Below are positions 1-7,836 of a stretch of 28,794 nt of DNA, in pieces (position 1 is the first letter of the stretch; each line of letters starts with the position of its first letter). The DNA comes from Bacillota bacterium (GTDB lineage Bacteria > Bacillota_E > RBS10-35 > JAJYVN01). The stretch is from assembly GCA_021846605.1 (NCBI GenBank), contig JAJZWQ010000018.1, positions 1 through 28,794 on the forward strand, in the 5' to 3' direction. The notes under the pieces are model-generated. The model was given only the letters and a program-made list of their open reading frames with translations. It ran no database searches and was not told the DNA's origin. Made by a program: the position numbers and the translations under genes.

Positions 1-628
1 CGCGCAAGCGGTCGGAAACAAAAGGCTATGAGGAGAGGAACGGTGCCCGAGGTCAATGGAGGCACGCTGGAGGCGGACTGCAGGAATCCGTCCCGGCCGG
101 CCCGTGGCGTTGACGTGGACGCTGTAGCGCCCGTGATGGTAGCGCGTAAGTTCGTCATGCCCGGCCGATCGACGGGATCGGCGGGCGGAAGCTCCAGGGC
201 TCGGCGGCATCACTGCTTCCAGGGTCCGTGCGCGCAGGAACTGGCTGGCCGTGACGCAGTCGGCGCACTGGCAGCCGAGCGTCCACCTCCTGCCGGTGCT
301 TCGGCGGGCTGAGGCCAGGTCGCCTCCGAAAGCCGCGGCGGAAGAGGTCCTGCTGGGGTCCCTGATGCGCCCGCTTGGAAAGGCGCCAAGCCACGCGCCC
401 ACCGCGTCGGGGCGGTTGGGGAAGCCGGTACGCGCTCCCGTCCGCCAGCGCGCCAACCCGCGCAGGTTGGCACCCGTCGGATTCTTGGTGGCCCGTATCC
501 CTCGCGGCGGCAGCCCCACCGCCCCCGCCGACAAACCCTGGTCCAACCGGGGCGGCACCGTCGCGGGCCGGGACCACCAGAGCCCCCGGCCCGCGGCAGG
601 GGCACCTTCGGCGCGCGGTCGCCGCCCC
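1..628. other. Left-edge stretch with no recognisable gene
   Basis: Open frames exist on both strands, but their translations are arginine/proline/glycine-rich, of the kind GC-rich DNA produces by chance, and none shows a family motif. One minus-strand frame stays open to the left edge through about 1-170, but I cannot assign it. I see no tRNA, rRNA, riboswitch or clear terminator. It could be an intergenic region, or the decayed end of a gene lying mostly off the window. Confidence 0.5.
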
Positions 629-1510
629 CTAGGGTTCGGCTGTCGGCTCGGCGTCCACATGGTTGCTGGACGGGATCGTGCTTGAAAGGATCGCCGCCCG
701 CAGGGTGTCCCCGCGCAATCCGACGCGCAGGGCCTCCAAGGAGAGGGCGTCGGCCACCTGCACGTTCCCCAGGTTCACGTTGGTACCAAAGCGCAGGATC
801 AGGTCCTGCTGCTGGTTCTTGAGCGGTGCCTCCCAGATGAGGCGGCTGGGATCGTCCACCGCCTGGGCCAGGTTCTCCATCTCGGACTCGTCGATCGAGC
901 CGTCGTCGCGGTAGATCACGACGCCCTTCCCCGACTCCCGTCCCTCGACGATGACCTTCCATGCACCGTGTTCGAGGTCGGCCAGGAGCTGTTGGCGAAT
1001 GTTGCTGTTCGGCACGCGGTCGGCCGGATGCTTCTTGCCGACCTCGGTCAGCACGATCATCCCGTGCCGCTGCGCCAACTCCATCAGCTGGTAGCGTGTG
1101 TGCGCCGACATCTGGATCGTGCCGTCGGAGACCTCGATGGCCCCGAACCCGAGGTCTGCGGCGCGGGCGATAAACTCCCGCCCCTTGCCCTGGACCACGG
1201 CGACCTCCAGGAAGGTGCCCCCCGGGTAGACGGTCACGCCGACCTGGGCGGCCGCCTCGATCTTGGCCCGCAGCAGGCGCTCCGAATAGAAGGCCGTGGT
1301 ACCGAAAGCGAGCTTGAACAGGTCCATATACGGACCGGCCAGTTCGAGCAGGTCCCGTGTCGTGCCCAGCCCCAGTCCCTTGTCGATGACCATCGTCAGC
1401 CCGCGCTCCCGGGGCTTGACGGTCCTCCCGAGAATGGGGAACGGGCAAACCCCGTCCCAGGCCCCGCCGAAGCCGTCGCGTCCCCGGGCGTCCATCTCGC
1501 CGTCCGTCAC
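629..1510 (-). CDS. comA: Phosphosulfolactate synthase (ComA family)
   Basis: A 293-aa protein of the ComA family, which adds sulfite to phosphoenolpyruvate to give (2R)-phospho-3-sulfolactate. That is the first step toward coenzyme M in methanogens and toward sulfolactate in spore-forming Bacillota. Visible family signatures are KPRERGLTMVIDKGLGLG near residue 32, the DLFKLAFGT segment, TVYPGGTFLEVA, and EGRESGKGVVIYRDDG near 200. The GTG start follows a strong AAGACGGAGGAGGGG site with about 5 nt spacing. The other genes of the sulfolactate route (comB, comC) are not in the window, so the end product is uncertain. The gene is transcribed divergently from the DUF441 gene across a ~135-bp region. 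The family call is firm; the physiological product is inference. Confidence 0.93.
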   Translation of the reverse strand: MTDGEMDARGRDGFGGAWDGVCPFPILGRTVKPRERGLTMVIDKGLGLGTTRDLLELAGPYMDLFKLAFGTTAFYSERLLRAKIEAAAQVGVTVYPGGTFLEVAVVQGKGREFIARAADLGFGAIEVSDGTIQMSAHTRYQLMELAQRHGMIVLTEVGKKHPADRVPNSNIRQQLLADLEHGAWKVIVEGRESGKGVVIYRDDGSIDESEMENLAQAVDDPSRLIWEAPLKNQQQDLILRFGTNVNLGNVQVADALSLEALRVGLRGDTLRAAILSSTIPSSNHVDAEPTAEP

Positions 1511-1645
1511 GGCGTCCCCTCCTCCGTCTTAATGCGTGCCCGGCAGCGTATGTCGCCCCCGCCAGGGGGGTTCCCCGGCATGTCAGGGACTTGCGGGACA
1601 TAGGCAACCCCGGAGCTGCCTGCCGGGGGGCCAGGAGGGATCGCG

Positions 1646-2098
1646 GTGCGGGATGCGGTGGTGGTCCTCTCCATCTGTTTACTGCTGGGCCTCATCGGGC
1701 GCAACACCCTAATCGCGGCGGCTTCGGCGTGCCTGCTCTGCCTGGCGCTGGCCCGGATGGAGCCGGCGGTACGCTGGTTGGCCACCAACGGGACGACGCT
1801 CGGCATCTTCGTCCTGCTGGTCAGCCTCCTGGCGCCGGTCGCCGCAGGCCGGGTGACGCTCCGGGGCTTTGGCGGGGAGCTGCTCCGGCCTTCCGGCCTC
1901 ATCGCCCTGGGGGTGGCGGCGGTCGCCGCCTACTTCGGTCGTGGCGGGGTGGCGTACCTGCAGCAGTATCCCACGGCCCTGGTGGGTCTCATTGTCGGTT
2001 CCGTGCTTGGCACTGTACTGCTGCGTGGCGTCCCCACCGGCCCCCTGATCGCCGCCGGCATCACCGCGCTCGTCCTTGAAGCGCTCCACCTCCGTTGA
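1646..2098 (+). CDS. DUF441 family integral membrane protein
   Basis: A 150-aa protein that is almost wholly hydrophobic, with about four membrane helices (roughly residues 5-38, 50-68, 80-98 and 110-145). It matches the DUF441 (YeaL/YtwI) pattern: a short N-terminal helix followed by a GRNTLIAAA segment, and a C-terminal GVPTGPLIAAGITALVLE segment. The GTG start is set by AGGAGGGA at 1633-1640, 5 nt upstream. A GC hairpin (CCCCGG, 9-nt loop, CCGGGG; 1608-1628) lies just before the binding site and could affect translation. Biochemical function is unknown for the family. Confidence 0.9.
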   Translation: MRDAVVVLSICLLLGLIGRNTLIAAASACLLCLALARMEPAVRWLATNGTTLGIFVLLVSLLAPVAAGRVTLRGFGGELLRPSGLIALGVAAVAAYFGRGGVAYLQQYPTALVGLIVGSVLGTVLLRGVPTGPLIAAGITALVLEALHLR

Positions 2099-2150
2099 TC
2101 CCCTGGGTGCCCTCCCGCGGAGCGGGCGGCAGCAGCCGGGTGCCGCGCAG

Positions 2151-2732
2151 CTAGCGCCCGCGCTCCTGCAGATCCTGGTTCAGGGCCGTCAGGCGGTGTC
2201 CCAGCGCCTCGATCTCCTGTTCGGCCAGGCCCAGGAAGAACCGCAGCCGCTCCTCGTCTTCGCCCTGGCCACCGGCCAGGAGCTTGCGGCACTCGCGGTA
2301 GATATCCAACTGCTGGTCGATGCGGGCGCGCAGGCCGCGCATGCGCCCCTCCAGGCTGGATGCCTCTTCGCCCTCGCCGATGTCCAGGTAGCTGTCGATG
2401 AGCAGGGGCTCCAACCAGGCCGCCTCGGCAGCGTCGTCGAGCATGACGCGCACGCAGATGGGCTCGTCGTTCTCGGCCAGGGCCGAGACGACGGCGCCCG
2501 GCAGCGGCACCGGCACCTGGTGCACGGTGGCGTCGAAGGTGGAGCCGGGCCAGAGCGTGCGCCGCCCCGCGGATAGCGAGATGGCGACCGGTGCCCCCTG
2601 CAGATTGCGCACGAAGTGGACGCGGGAGAGGTTGCCGGCGAGAAAGCCGAGCAGAAATGCCAGTTCCGGCGCCTGCGGCAGGTGGCGGCCCACCCGTATC
2701 AGGGCCTCCAGCTTGGTGCGCAACTCGGCCAA
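2151..2732 (-). CDS. Conserved hypothetical protein, tentatively YpiB (UPF0302)-like
   Basis: A 193-aa soluble protein. I chose the TTG start at 2732 because GGAGG lies 8 nt upstream; the GTG at 2756 that would extend it has no ribosome binding site. The N-terminal half contains a helix followed by RVHFVRNLQGAPVAISLS (from about residue 37), which recalls the VHFVE...P.A..IS core of the Bacillus YpiB/UPF0302 family. The C-terminal 70 residues are charged and helical (RARIDQQLDIYRECRKLL and a following coiled-coil-like stretch), where YpiB carries its IDEAL motif. The match was made by eye and is weak. It stands alone on the minus strand, divergent from the endonuclease IV operon. No function can be assigned. 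Confidence 0.75.
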   Translation of the reverse strand: MAELRTKLEALIRVGRHLPQAPELAFLLGFLAGNLSRVHFVRNLQGAPVAISLSAGRRTLWPGSTFDATVHQVPVPLPGAVVSALAENDEPICVRVMLDDAAEAAWLEPLLIDSYLDIGEGEEASSLEGRMRGLRARIDQQLDIYRECRKLLAGGQGEDEERLRFFLGLAEQEIEALGHRLTALNQDLQERGR

Positions 2733-2847
2733 CGCCGTCGCCTCCTGTCTGCGCACCGCTTCGTGGCGCAGGTCGTGCTATTGTATCACCGGCTGTCCCG
2801 CCCGGAGACAACACCGCATAGCGGCTGTGGGAGAGGAGAGGCGATCG

Positions 2848-3714
2848 GTGCGCATCGGCGCCCACCTGAGTATCAGCAAAGGCCTGGTCACAGCGGGCCA
2901 GGATACGCGCGCGATCGGTGGTGATACCTTTGGCTTTCACACGCGCAACCCGCGGGGCGGAGCGGCGCGGCAAATCGGGGAAGACGAGATCGGCGCGTGG
3001 CGGGAGTTCCAGGCCGAAACAGGCCTTACGGGGCCGGTCGGCCACCTCCCGTATGTGGTGAACCTCGGGTCAGACCGCGACATCTGGGAGTTCGGCGTGC
3101 GGGTCGTCGGCGAGGACCTGGTGCGCTGTCACGCCTTCGGGGCCGAGGCCATCGTCCTCCACCCCGGGCACGCCGCCGCGGGCACCGAGCGGGGGCGCGT
3201 GCTGGAGCGCGTGGCCGACGGCGTGCGCCGGGCGCTGGCGCAGGCTGGCGAGGAGCGCTGCACCCTGCTTTTGGAGGGCATGGCCGGCCAGACCGGGGAG
3301 ATCGGCGCCACGCCGGAGGAGTTGGGGGCCATCATCGAGCTCTGCGGCAGACCTGAGGGGCTCGGGGTCTGCCTGGACTCCTGCCACCTCTTTGCCGCCG
3401 GCTGGGATATCCGGACCGCCACGGGCGTCGCCGCCATGCTGGCGGCGTACTCGGCCGCCTGCGGCCGGGAACGCATCGGGGCGCTGCACCTCAACGATAG
3501 CAAGTTCGGCCTGGGCAGCCACCGCGACCGGCACGAACGCATCGGCCGGGGGGAGTTCGGCGCCGACGGACTTGGGGCGCTCCTGCGCGACCCCTTCATC
3601 GCCACGCTGCCGATCATCATCGAGACCCCCGTCGATCCGCCCAAACTCTACGCCGAGGAGATCGCCGCGGCACGGGCCCTGGCCGCCGGGGAGGACGAAA
3701 CATGCGCTGGGTAA
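2848..3714 (+). CDS. nfo: Endonuclease IV (deoxyribonuclease IV, AP endonuclease)
   Basis: A 288-aa TIM-barrel AP endonuclease of base-excision repair, cleaving 5' to abasic sites. All expected metal ligands are visible: His66 (GHLPYVVN), His105 (LHPGHA), Glu143 (LLEGMAG), Asp177 and His180 (CLDSCHLFAAGWD), His214 (LHLNDSK), Asp227 and His229 (DRHERIGRGEF) and Glu259 (IIETP). Length is normal for the family. The GTG start (MRIGAHLS) follows GAGAGGAGAGG with about 6 nt spacing, and longer upstream frames lack any family sequence. The 3' end overlaps the queD start by 13 nt, so it appears to be the first gene of an nfo-queD-queE-queC operon. That pairing of DNA repair with 7-deazaguanine synthesis is not an obvious pathway link. 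Confidence 0.95.
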   Translation: MRIGAHLSISKGLVTAGQDTRAIGGDTFGFHTRNPRGGAARQIGEDEIGAWREFQAETGLTGPVGHLPYVVNLGSDRDIWEFGVRVVGEDLVRCHAFGAEAIVLHPGHAAAGTERGRVLERVADGVRRALAQAGEERCTLLLEGMAGQTGEIGATPEELGAIIELCGRPEGLGVCLDSCHLFAAGWDIRTATGVAAMLAAYSAACGRERIGALHLNDSKFGLGSHRDRHERIGRGEFGADGLGALLRDPFIATLPIIIETPVDPPKLYAEEIAAARALAAGEDETCAG

Positions 3715-4073
3715 CGCGGGTCCGGGTCGACGGCATCGCGGCGGCCCATCACCTTCCGGGCTATCCGGGGGACTGCGCCCGCCCCCACGGACACAACTGG
3801 TGCCTGGAGGCCGAGATCGGCGCCGAGAGCCTCCACGAGGACATGGTGGTGGACTTCGCGCTCGTCAAGGGCTTCTTCAAGGCCCTGGACCATACCGATC
3901 TCAACGAGGACCCGGAGATCTGCCAGGGGGGCCACCGCCCGACCGCCGAGCGCCTGGCCGAGGTTATGGCCGCGCGCCTGCAGGCGCGCCTGGACGCGCT
4001 CCCCAACCGTCCGCGCCTCCTGGCGGTGGCGGTGCGCGAGACCGAGCGCAACGAGGTCACCCTCCACCTGTGA
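3702..4073 (+). CDS. queD: 6-carboxy-5,6,7,8-tetrahydropterin synthase
   Basis: A 123-aa QueD/PTPS-family enzyme that converts 7,8-dihydroneopterin triphosphate to 6-carboxytetrahydropterin, an early step of queuosine and 7-deazaguanine synthesis. The zinc ligands are His16 (AAAHHL) and His29/His31 (PHGHNW), with catalytic Cys25 between them. Further signatures are DHTDLNE at 63-69, PTAERLAE at 80-87 and the VRETERNEV pterin-binding glutamate near 113. The ATG start lies inside the end of nfo and the stop overlaps the queE GTG start, giving tight translational coupling at both ends. Confidence 0.95.
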   Translation: MRWVTRVRVDGIAAAHHLPGYPGDCARPHGHNWCLEAEIGAESLHEDMVVDFALVKGFFKALDHTDLNEDPEICQGGHRPTAERLAEVMAARLQARLDALPNRPRLLAVAVRETERNEVTLHL

Positions 4074-4771
4074 GCACGGATGCGAGCAAGCTGGCGGTCA
4101 TGGAGATCTTCGGCCCGACGGTGCAGGGCGAGGGCCGGCAGATCGGGCTGAAAACGCTTTTCGTGCGTCTGGCCGGCTGTGACTGGGCGTGCGCCTGGTG
4201 CGACTCGGCCTTCACGTGGCGCCCGGGCGAGATCGCACCGGTCGAACGCCTCACCCCGGCCGAGATCCTCGCCCGTCTGCGCGCCCTGGACCCCGGGTGC
4301 CGGCGTCTTACCATCTCCGGGGGCAATCCGGCCCTCCAGGACTGCGGGCCCCTGCTGGCGGGGTCCCACGCCGCGGGTCTCGCCGTGCACCTGGAGACCC
4401 AGGGCAGCCGCGCGCCAGGCTGGCTGGCCGCAGCCGATTCGGTCACGATCTCCCCCAAGGGTCCCAGTTCCGGCATGGCCGCCGATTGGGCGGGCCTGGC
4501 CGCCACGCTTGCCGTCGCCCGGGACCCGGAGTTGAAGGTCGTGGTCTTCGACGATGCGGACTACCGTTTCGCAGTGGAGGTCCGCCGTCGCCATGGCGAC
4601 ATCCCGCTCACCCTGCAGATCGGCAACCGGGTGGGCCAGGACGACGCCGCAGGCCTCCTGGAGCGCCAGCGCCTCCTCACCGAGCGGGTCCTGGCCGATC
4701 GAAGCTGGGGCGACGTCCGGATCCTGCCGCAGTTGCACGTGCTCCTTTGGGGCAACCGCCGCGGCGTCTGA
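4070..4771 (+). CDS. queE: 7-carboxy-7-deazaguanine synthase (radical SAM)
   Basis: A 233-aa QueE that rearranges 6-carboxytetrahydropterin to 7-carboxy-7-deazaguanine. The radical-SAM cysteines are in the CX3CX2C spacing (Cys37, Cys41, Cys44 in AGCDWACAWCDSAFTW), as in many Bacillus-type QueE. Other signatures are the FGPTVQGEGRQIG substrate lead-in, TISGGNPALQ (the GGxP-like glycine-rich SAM site), LETQGS and the TISPKGPS segment. The GTG start overlaps the queD stop (GTGA). A 47-nt gap separates it from queC. Confidence 0.95.
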   Translation: MSTDASKLAVMEIFGPTVQGEGRQIGLKTLFVRLAGCDWACAWCDSAFTWRPGEIAPVERLTPAEILARLRALDPGCRRLTISGGNPALQDCGPLLAGSHAAGLAVHLETQGSRAPGWLAAADSVTISPKGPSSGMAADWAGLAATLAVARDPELKVVVFDDADYRFAVEVRRRHGDIPLTLQIGNRVGQDDAAGLLERQRLLTERVLADRSWGDVRILPQLHVLLWGNRRGV

Positions 4772-4818
4772 AAGGGGGAAGGGCGCGGCCGGCCTCAGCC
4801 GGTGCGCGCCATGCGGGA

Positions 4819-5487
4819 ATGCCGAGGGCCCTGGTGCTCCACTCTGGAGGCCTGGACTCCACCGTCTGTCTGGGACTGGCCCTGCGCGAGGGGTATGAGG
4901 CCTGGACGCTCTCGTTTGACTATGGCCAGCGCCACGCGGCGGAGTTGGCGGCGGCACGCGCCGTCGCCGATGCCATGGGGGTGCCGGCCGCGCGGCGGCG
5001 CGTGCTGCCCCTGCAGGAGATCTTCTCCGGATCGGCCCTGACCGGTGACGCATCGGTACCGCTGGATCGCAGCGCCCAGGAAATCGGCGCCGGCATCCCG
5101 GCGACCTATGTGCCGGCGCGGAACCTGGTCTTCCTGAGCCTGGCAACGGCCCTGGCCGAACCGCTGGGCTGCCGGGATCTCTTCATCGGGGTCAACGCAC
5201 TGGATTATTCCGGCTACCCGGACTGCCGACCGGAGTTCATCGCGGCCTTCCAGGCCGCCGCGCGACTGGGCACGGCCACCCCACTCCTGGTCCACACCCC
5301 CTTGGTCGCCAAGACCAAGGCGGAGATCGCCCGCGTCGGCCATGACCTCGGCCTGCCGCTGGCGCTGACGCTCTCCTGTTACCTAGGCCTGCGCCCGGCG
5401 TGCGGGCGCTGCGACGCCTGCCAACTCCGCCGCAAGGGCTTCACCGAGGCTGGACTGGCGGATCCCCTGCCCTACGCCATCCCGTGA
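4819..5487 (+). CDS. queC: 7-cyano-7-deazaguanine (preQ0) synthase
   Basis: A 222-aa ATP-dependent enzyme that turns 7-carboxy-7-deazaguanine into preQ0. The PP-loop SGGLDST sits at 9-15, followed by LSFDYGQRHAAEL, the YVPARNLVFLSLA segment and GVNALDYSGYPDCR. The C-terminal zinc site is intact: Cys187, Cys195, Cys198 and Cys201 in SCYLGLRPACGRCDAC. The ATG at 4819 is the only in-frame start just before MPRALVLHSGG, although its ribosome binding site (GCGGGA) is weak. It is the last gene of the operon. No queF or tgt is seen, so preQ0 reduction and insertion must be encoded elsewhere. Confidence 0.95.
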   Translation: MPRALVLHSGGLDSTVCLGLALREGYEAWTLSFDYGQRHAAELAAARAVADAMGVPAARRRVLPLQEIFSGSALTGDASVPLDRSAQEIGAGIPATYVPARNLVFLSLATALAEPLGCRDLFIGVNALDYSGYPDCRPEFIAAFQAAARLGTATPLLVHTPLVAKTKAEIARVGHDLGLPLALTLSCYLGLRPACGRCDACQLRRKGFTEAGLADPLPYAIP

Positions 5488-5765
5488 CGGTTGGGCGTCG
5501 TTGCCGATCAAGGTGCGGCGGGTGGGCGAAGGGTGAACGCCACCCCACGGTACGGTTCGGGGTGCGTGCCCCACGGCTTCCCACGCCAAAGGGGCTTGGG
5601 CAAGCGCCCGCCCGGAGGCAGGGCCCCCTCGTCATCCGCTCGTCCGCTTCTGGCACACACCGTCTTCGGTGCCCAAGCCGCTTGTACCGGTACAACACAG
5701 CGCTTTGGCGAGGCGTTCACGCGCGCGCGGCGGATGCGCCCGCATCTGCCAACGCGCCAGCAAGG
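5488..5765. other. Convergent intergenic region with a 14-bp palindrome
   Basis: This lies between the convergent ends of queC and typA. It contains a perfect palindrome, TTGTACCGGTACAA, at 5682-5695, and GC-rich short inverted repeats, but no classical hairpin followed by a T run. I see no convincing coding sequence. Its composition resembles the repeat-bearing intergenic regions at 13.7 and 27.5 kb, but I could not align it to them. Confidence 0.4.
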
Positions 5766-7622
5766 CTATACCTCGGCCCGAGCGCGCGCCCGGGCGTGCC
5801 GATCCAGGACCGCCTTGCGCAAGCGCAGAGAGCGGGGCGTCACCTCGACCAGTTCGTCGCTGGCGATGAACGCCAGCGCCCCCTCCAGGGAAAGCTCCCG
5901 CGGCGGCACCAGCTTAATCTCCTCCTCGCCGGTGCTGGAGCGCATGTTGGTGAGGTGCTTCTTCTTGCAGACGTTGATCTCAAGGTCGCCGTCCCGGGCA
6001 CTCTCGCCGATCACCTGCCCCGCATAGACCGGCACGCCGGCTCCCAGAAAGAGCGTGCCTCGCTGTTCGGCGTTCTCCAGCGCGTAGGCGGTGGTCATGC
6101 CGGGCTCCCAGGCCACCAGGCTCCCGCGGGCGCGGCCGGGCATGGAACCCCGGAAGGGCCCGTACCCCGCGAACGTGTGGCTCATGACGCCGTAGCCGCG
6201 GGTCATCGTCTGGAAGTCCGAAGCGAAACCCACCAGCCCCCGGGCCGGCGCCAGGAAGGTCAGACGGACCCGCCCGTCGCCCTCAGGGGTCATGGAGCGC
6301 AGTTCGGCACGGCGGCTCCCCAGGGCTTCCATGACCGGTCCCACCCCGGCTTCGGGTACGTCGCAGACCAGGTCCTCCAACGGCTCCTCCGGGCCATGCG
6401 GGCCATCGCGCAGGATAACCTCCGGCCGGGAGACCTGCAATTCGTAGCCCTCGCGCCGCATCGTCTCGATCAGGATGGACAGGTGCAACTCGCCGCGCCC
6501 GCGCACGGTGAAGGCGTCCGGGCTAACGGTGTCCTCGACCTCCAGCCCTACGTTATGTTCGGCCTCGCGCCAGAGCCGCGCCCGCAACTGGCGCGAGGTG
6601 ACGAACTGGCCCTCGCGCCCGGAGAACGGTGACGTATTGACGGCGAACGTCATGGTGAGCGTCGGCGGATCCACGTGCAGCGGCTGCAGCGGCGCGGGAG
6701 CGGTGGCGCTGGTGACGGTGTCCCCGACGCTGAGGTCGGGGATGCCGGCGATGGCCACGATATCTCCGGCGGGCAGGTCTGTGGCCGGCACCCGCCGCAG
6801 GTTCTCGAAGGTGTAGACCTGGGCGGCGCGCGCCGGCCGCAGGCTCGCGCCGAGCCCGTGGATCGCGGCCACGGGCTCGCCGGCCACCAGCCGTCCCTGG
6901 CGGATGCGGCCGATGCCGATGCGTCCGACGTACTCGTCATAGTCCAACGTGGTGATCAGCAGTTGCAGCGGGCCTGTGGCGTCGCCGGTCGGCGGCGGCA
7001 CGTGCGCGGCGATCGCATCCAGCAGGGGCAGAATGCTGGCGGCCTCGCCCGGCCCGGGCATCGCCGCGGGCACCTCGGTCCAGGCCGCGCCCAGCCGGCC
7101 GGAGGCGTACACGGTCGGGAATTCCAACTGATCGTCATTGGCCCCCAAGGCGAAGAAGAGCTCGATCACGCCGTCGATCGTGCGCATCGGGTCGGCACCT
7201 GGCCGGTCGAGTTTGTTCACGACCAGGATGGGCCGGATATGGTTGGCCAGGGCCTTCTGCAGCACGAAGCGGGTCTGGGGCATGGGACCTTCGACGGCGT
7301 CGACGACTAGGAGCGCCCCGTCCACCATGGAGAGGATGCGCTCGACCTCCCCACCGAAATCGGCGTGGCCCGGCGTATCCACGATGTTGATCTTGCAGCC
7401 GCCATAAAACACGGCCGTGTTCTTGGCCAGGATCGTGATGCCCCGTTCTCGTTCAAGGGCGTTGCTGTCCAGTACGCGCTCGGAGACCTGCTGGTTGGCG
7501 CGGAAGACGCCGGTCTGACGCAGGATGGCGTCCACCAGCGTGGTCTTCCCGTGGTCCACGTGCGCGATGATGGCCACGTTGCGGATTTGGCCCGCGGTCA
7601 ACCCCGATTCCGGTTCGCCCAC
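5766..7622 (-). CDS. typA: Translational GTPase TypA/BipA
   Basis: A 618-aa ribosome-associated GTPase (E. coli BipA is about 607 aa), linked to 50S assembly and stress or cold adaptation. The G domain shows G1 AHVDHGKTT (20-28), G2 ERGITI, G3 DTPGHADFGGEVER and G4 VNKLDRPGA. EF-G-like domains II, III and V follow, and the BipA-specific C-terminal part includes RGLVGFASDFQTMTRG and the basic KKKHLTNMRSS loop. I chose GTG 7622 because the longer frame upstream is low-complexity and GAGGGGG lies about 9 nt before this start. The gene is divergent from padR and convergent with queC. Confidence 0.95.
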   Translation of the reverse strand: MGEPESGLTAGQIRNVAIIAHVDHGKTTLVDAILRQTGVFRANQQVSERVLDSNALERERGITILAKNTAVFYGGCKINIVDTPGHADFGGEVERILSMVDGALLVVDAVEGPMPQTRFVLQKALANHIRPILVVNKLDRPGADPMRTIDGVIELFFALGANDDQLEFPTVYASGRLGAAWTEVPAAMPGPGEAASILPLLDAIAAHVPPPTGDATGPLQLLITTLDYDEYVGRIGIGRIRQGRLVAGEPVAAIHGLGASLRPARAAQVYTFENLRRVPATDLPAGDIVAIAGIPDLSVGDTVTSATAPAPLQPLHVDPPTLTMTFAVNTSPFSGREGQFVTSRQLRARLWREAEHNVGLEVEDTVSPDAFTVRGRGELHLSILIETMRREGYELQVSRPEVILRDGPHGPEEPLEDLVCDVPEAGVGPVMEALGSRRAELRSMTPEGDGRVRLTFLAPARGLVGFASDFQTMTRGYGVMSHTFAGYGPFRGSMPGRARGSLVAWEPGMTTAYALENAEQRGTLFLGAGVPVYAGQVIGESARDGDLEINVCKKKHLTNMRSSTGEEEIKLVPPRELSLEGALAFIASDELVEVTPRSLRLRKAVLDRHARARARAEV

Positions 7623-7760
7623 GCGTCCCTTCCCCCTCGCCCCGGTGCGTGACCGGGCACTCCGGGAGTGTATCCGCCGCGCGGCCGACGGGCAACTGCG
7701 TTCGCATGCGCGCCACTCCGCCGCCCGCAACCCCGCTGTTGCACTTTTCCCGCCACGGCA

Positions 7761-7821
7761 TTGACACCCGCACCCCGCGGCCGCGATCATAGGTCACGCA
7801 TGACATAGGTCTCTCCGACCT
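7761..7821 (+). promoter_or_regulatory. padR promoter with overlapping operator dyads
   Basis: A perfect -35 TTGACA (7761-7766) is followed after 18 nt by GATCAT (7785-7790, 4 of 6 matches to the -10 consensus). Directly downstream are nested dyads: GTCA-CGCA-TGAC (7793-7804), then TAGGTC-TCTCC-GACCTA near 7806-7822. TAGGTC also occurs earlier, near 7790. The placement just downstream of the -10 and before the padR binding site fits autorepression by the PadR protein. The regulator assignment is inference. Confidence 0.6.
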
Positions 7822-7836
7822 AAAGGGAGAGCGGCG

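Noticed and set aside
1580..1601. ATGTC, 12 nt, GACAT dyad between the comA and DUF441 genes
   Set aside because: A 5-bp half-site is too short to call in a region with no known regulator.
210..1607. A long antisense-like open frame overlapping the phosphosulfolactate synthase gene
   Set aside because: It is an alternate frame of GC-rich coding DNA, with an Arg/Gly/Pro-rich translation and no family motif.
2757..2847. A preQ1 riboswitch or T-box before the nfo-que operon
   Set aside because: The leader is short, and none of the conserved riboswitch or T-box sequences is visible.
5520..5700. A possible third copy of the dispersed repeat in the queC-typA gap
   Set aside because: G/C-run blocks and a TGGCGTGG-like element look similar, but none of the two exact conserved blocks is present, so the likeness may be compositional.
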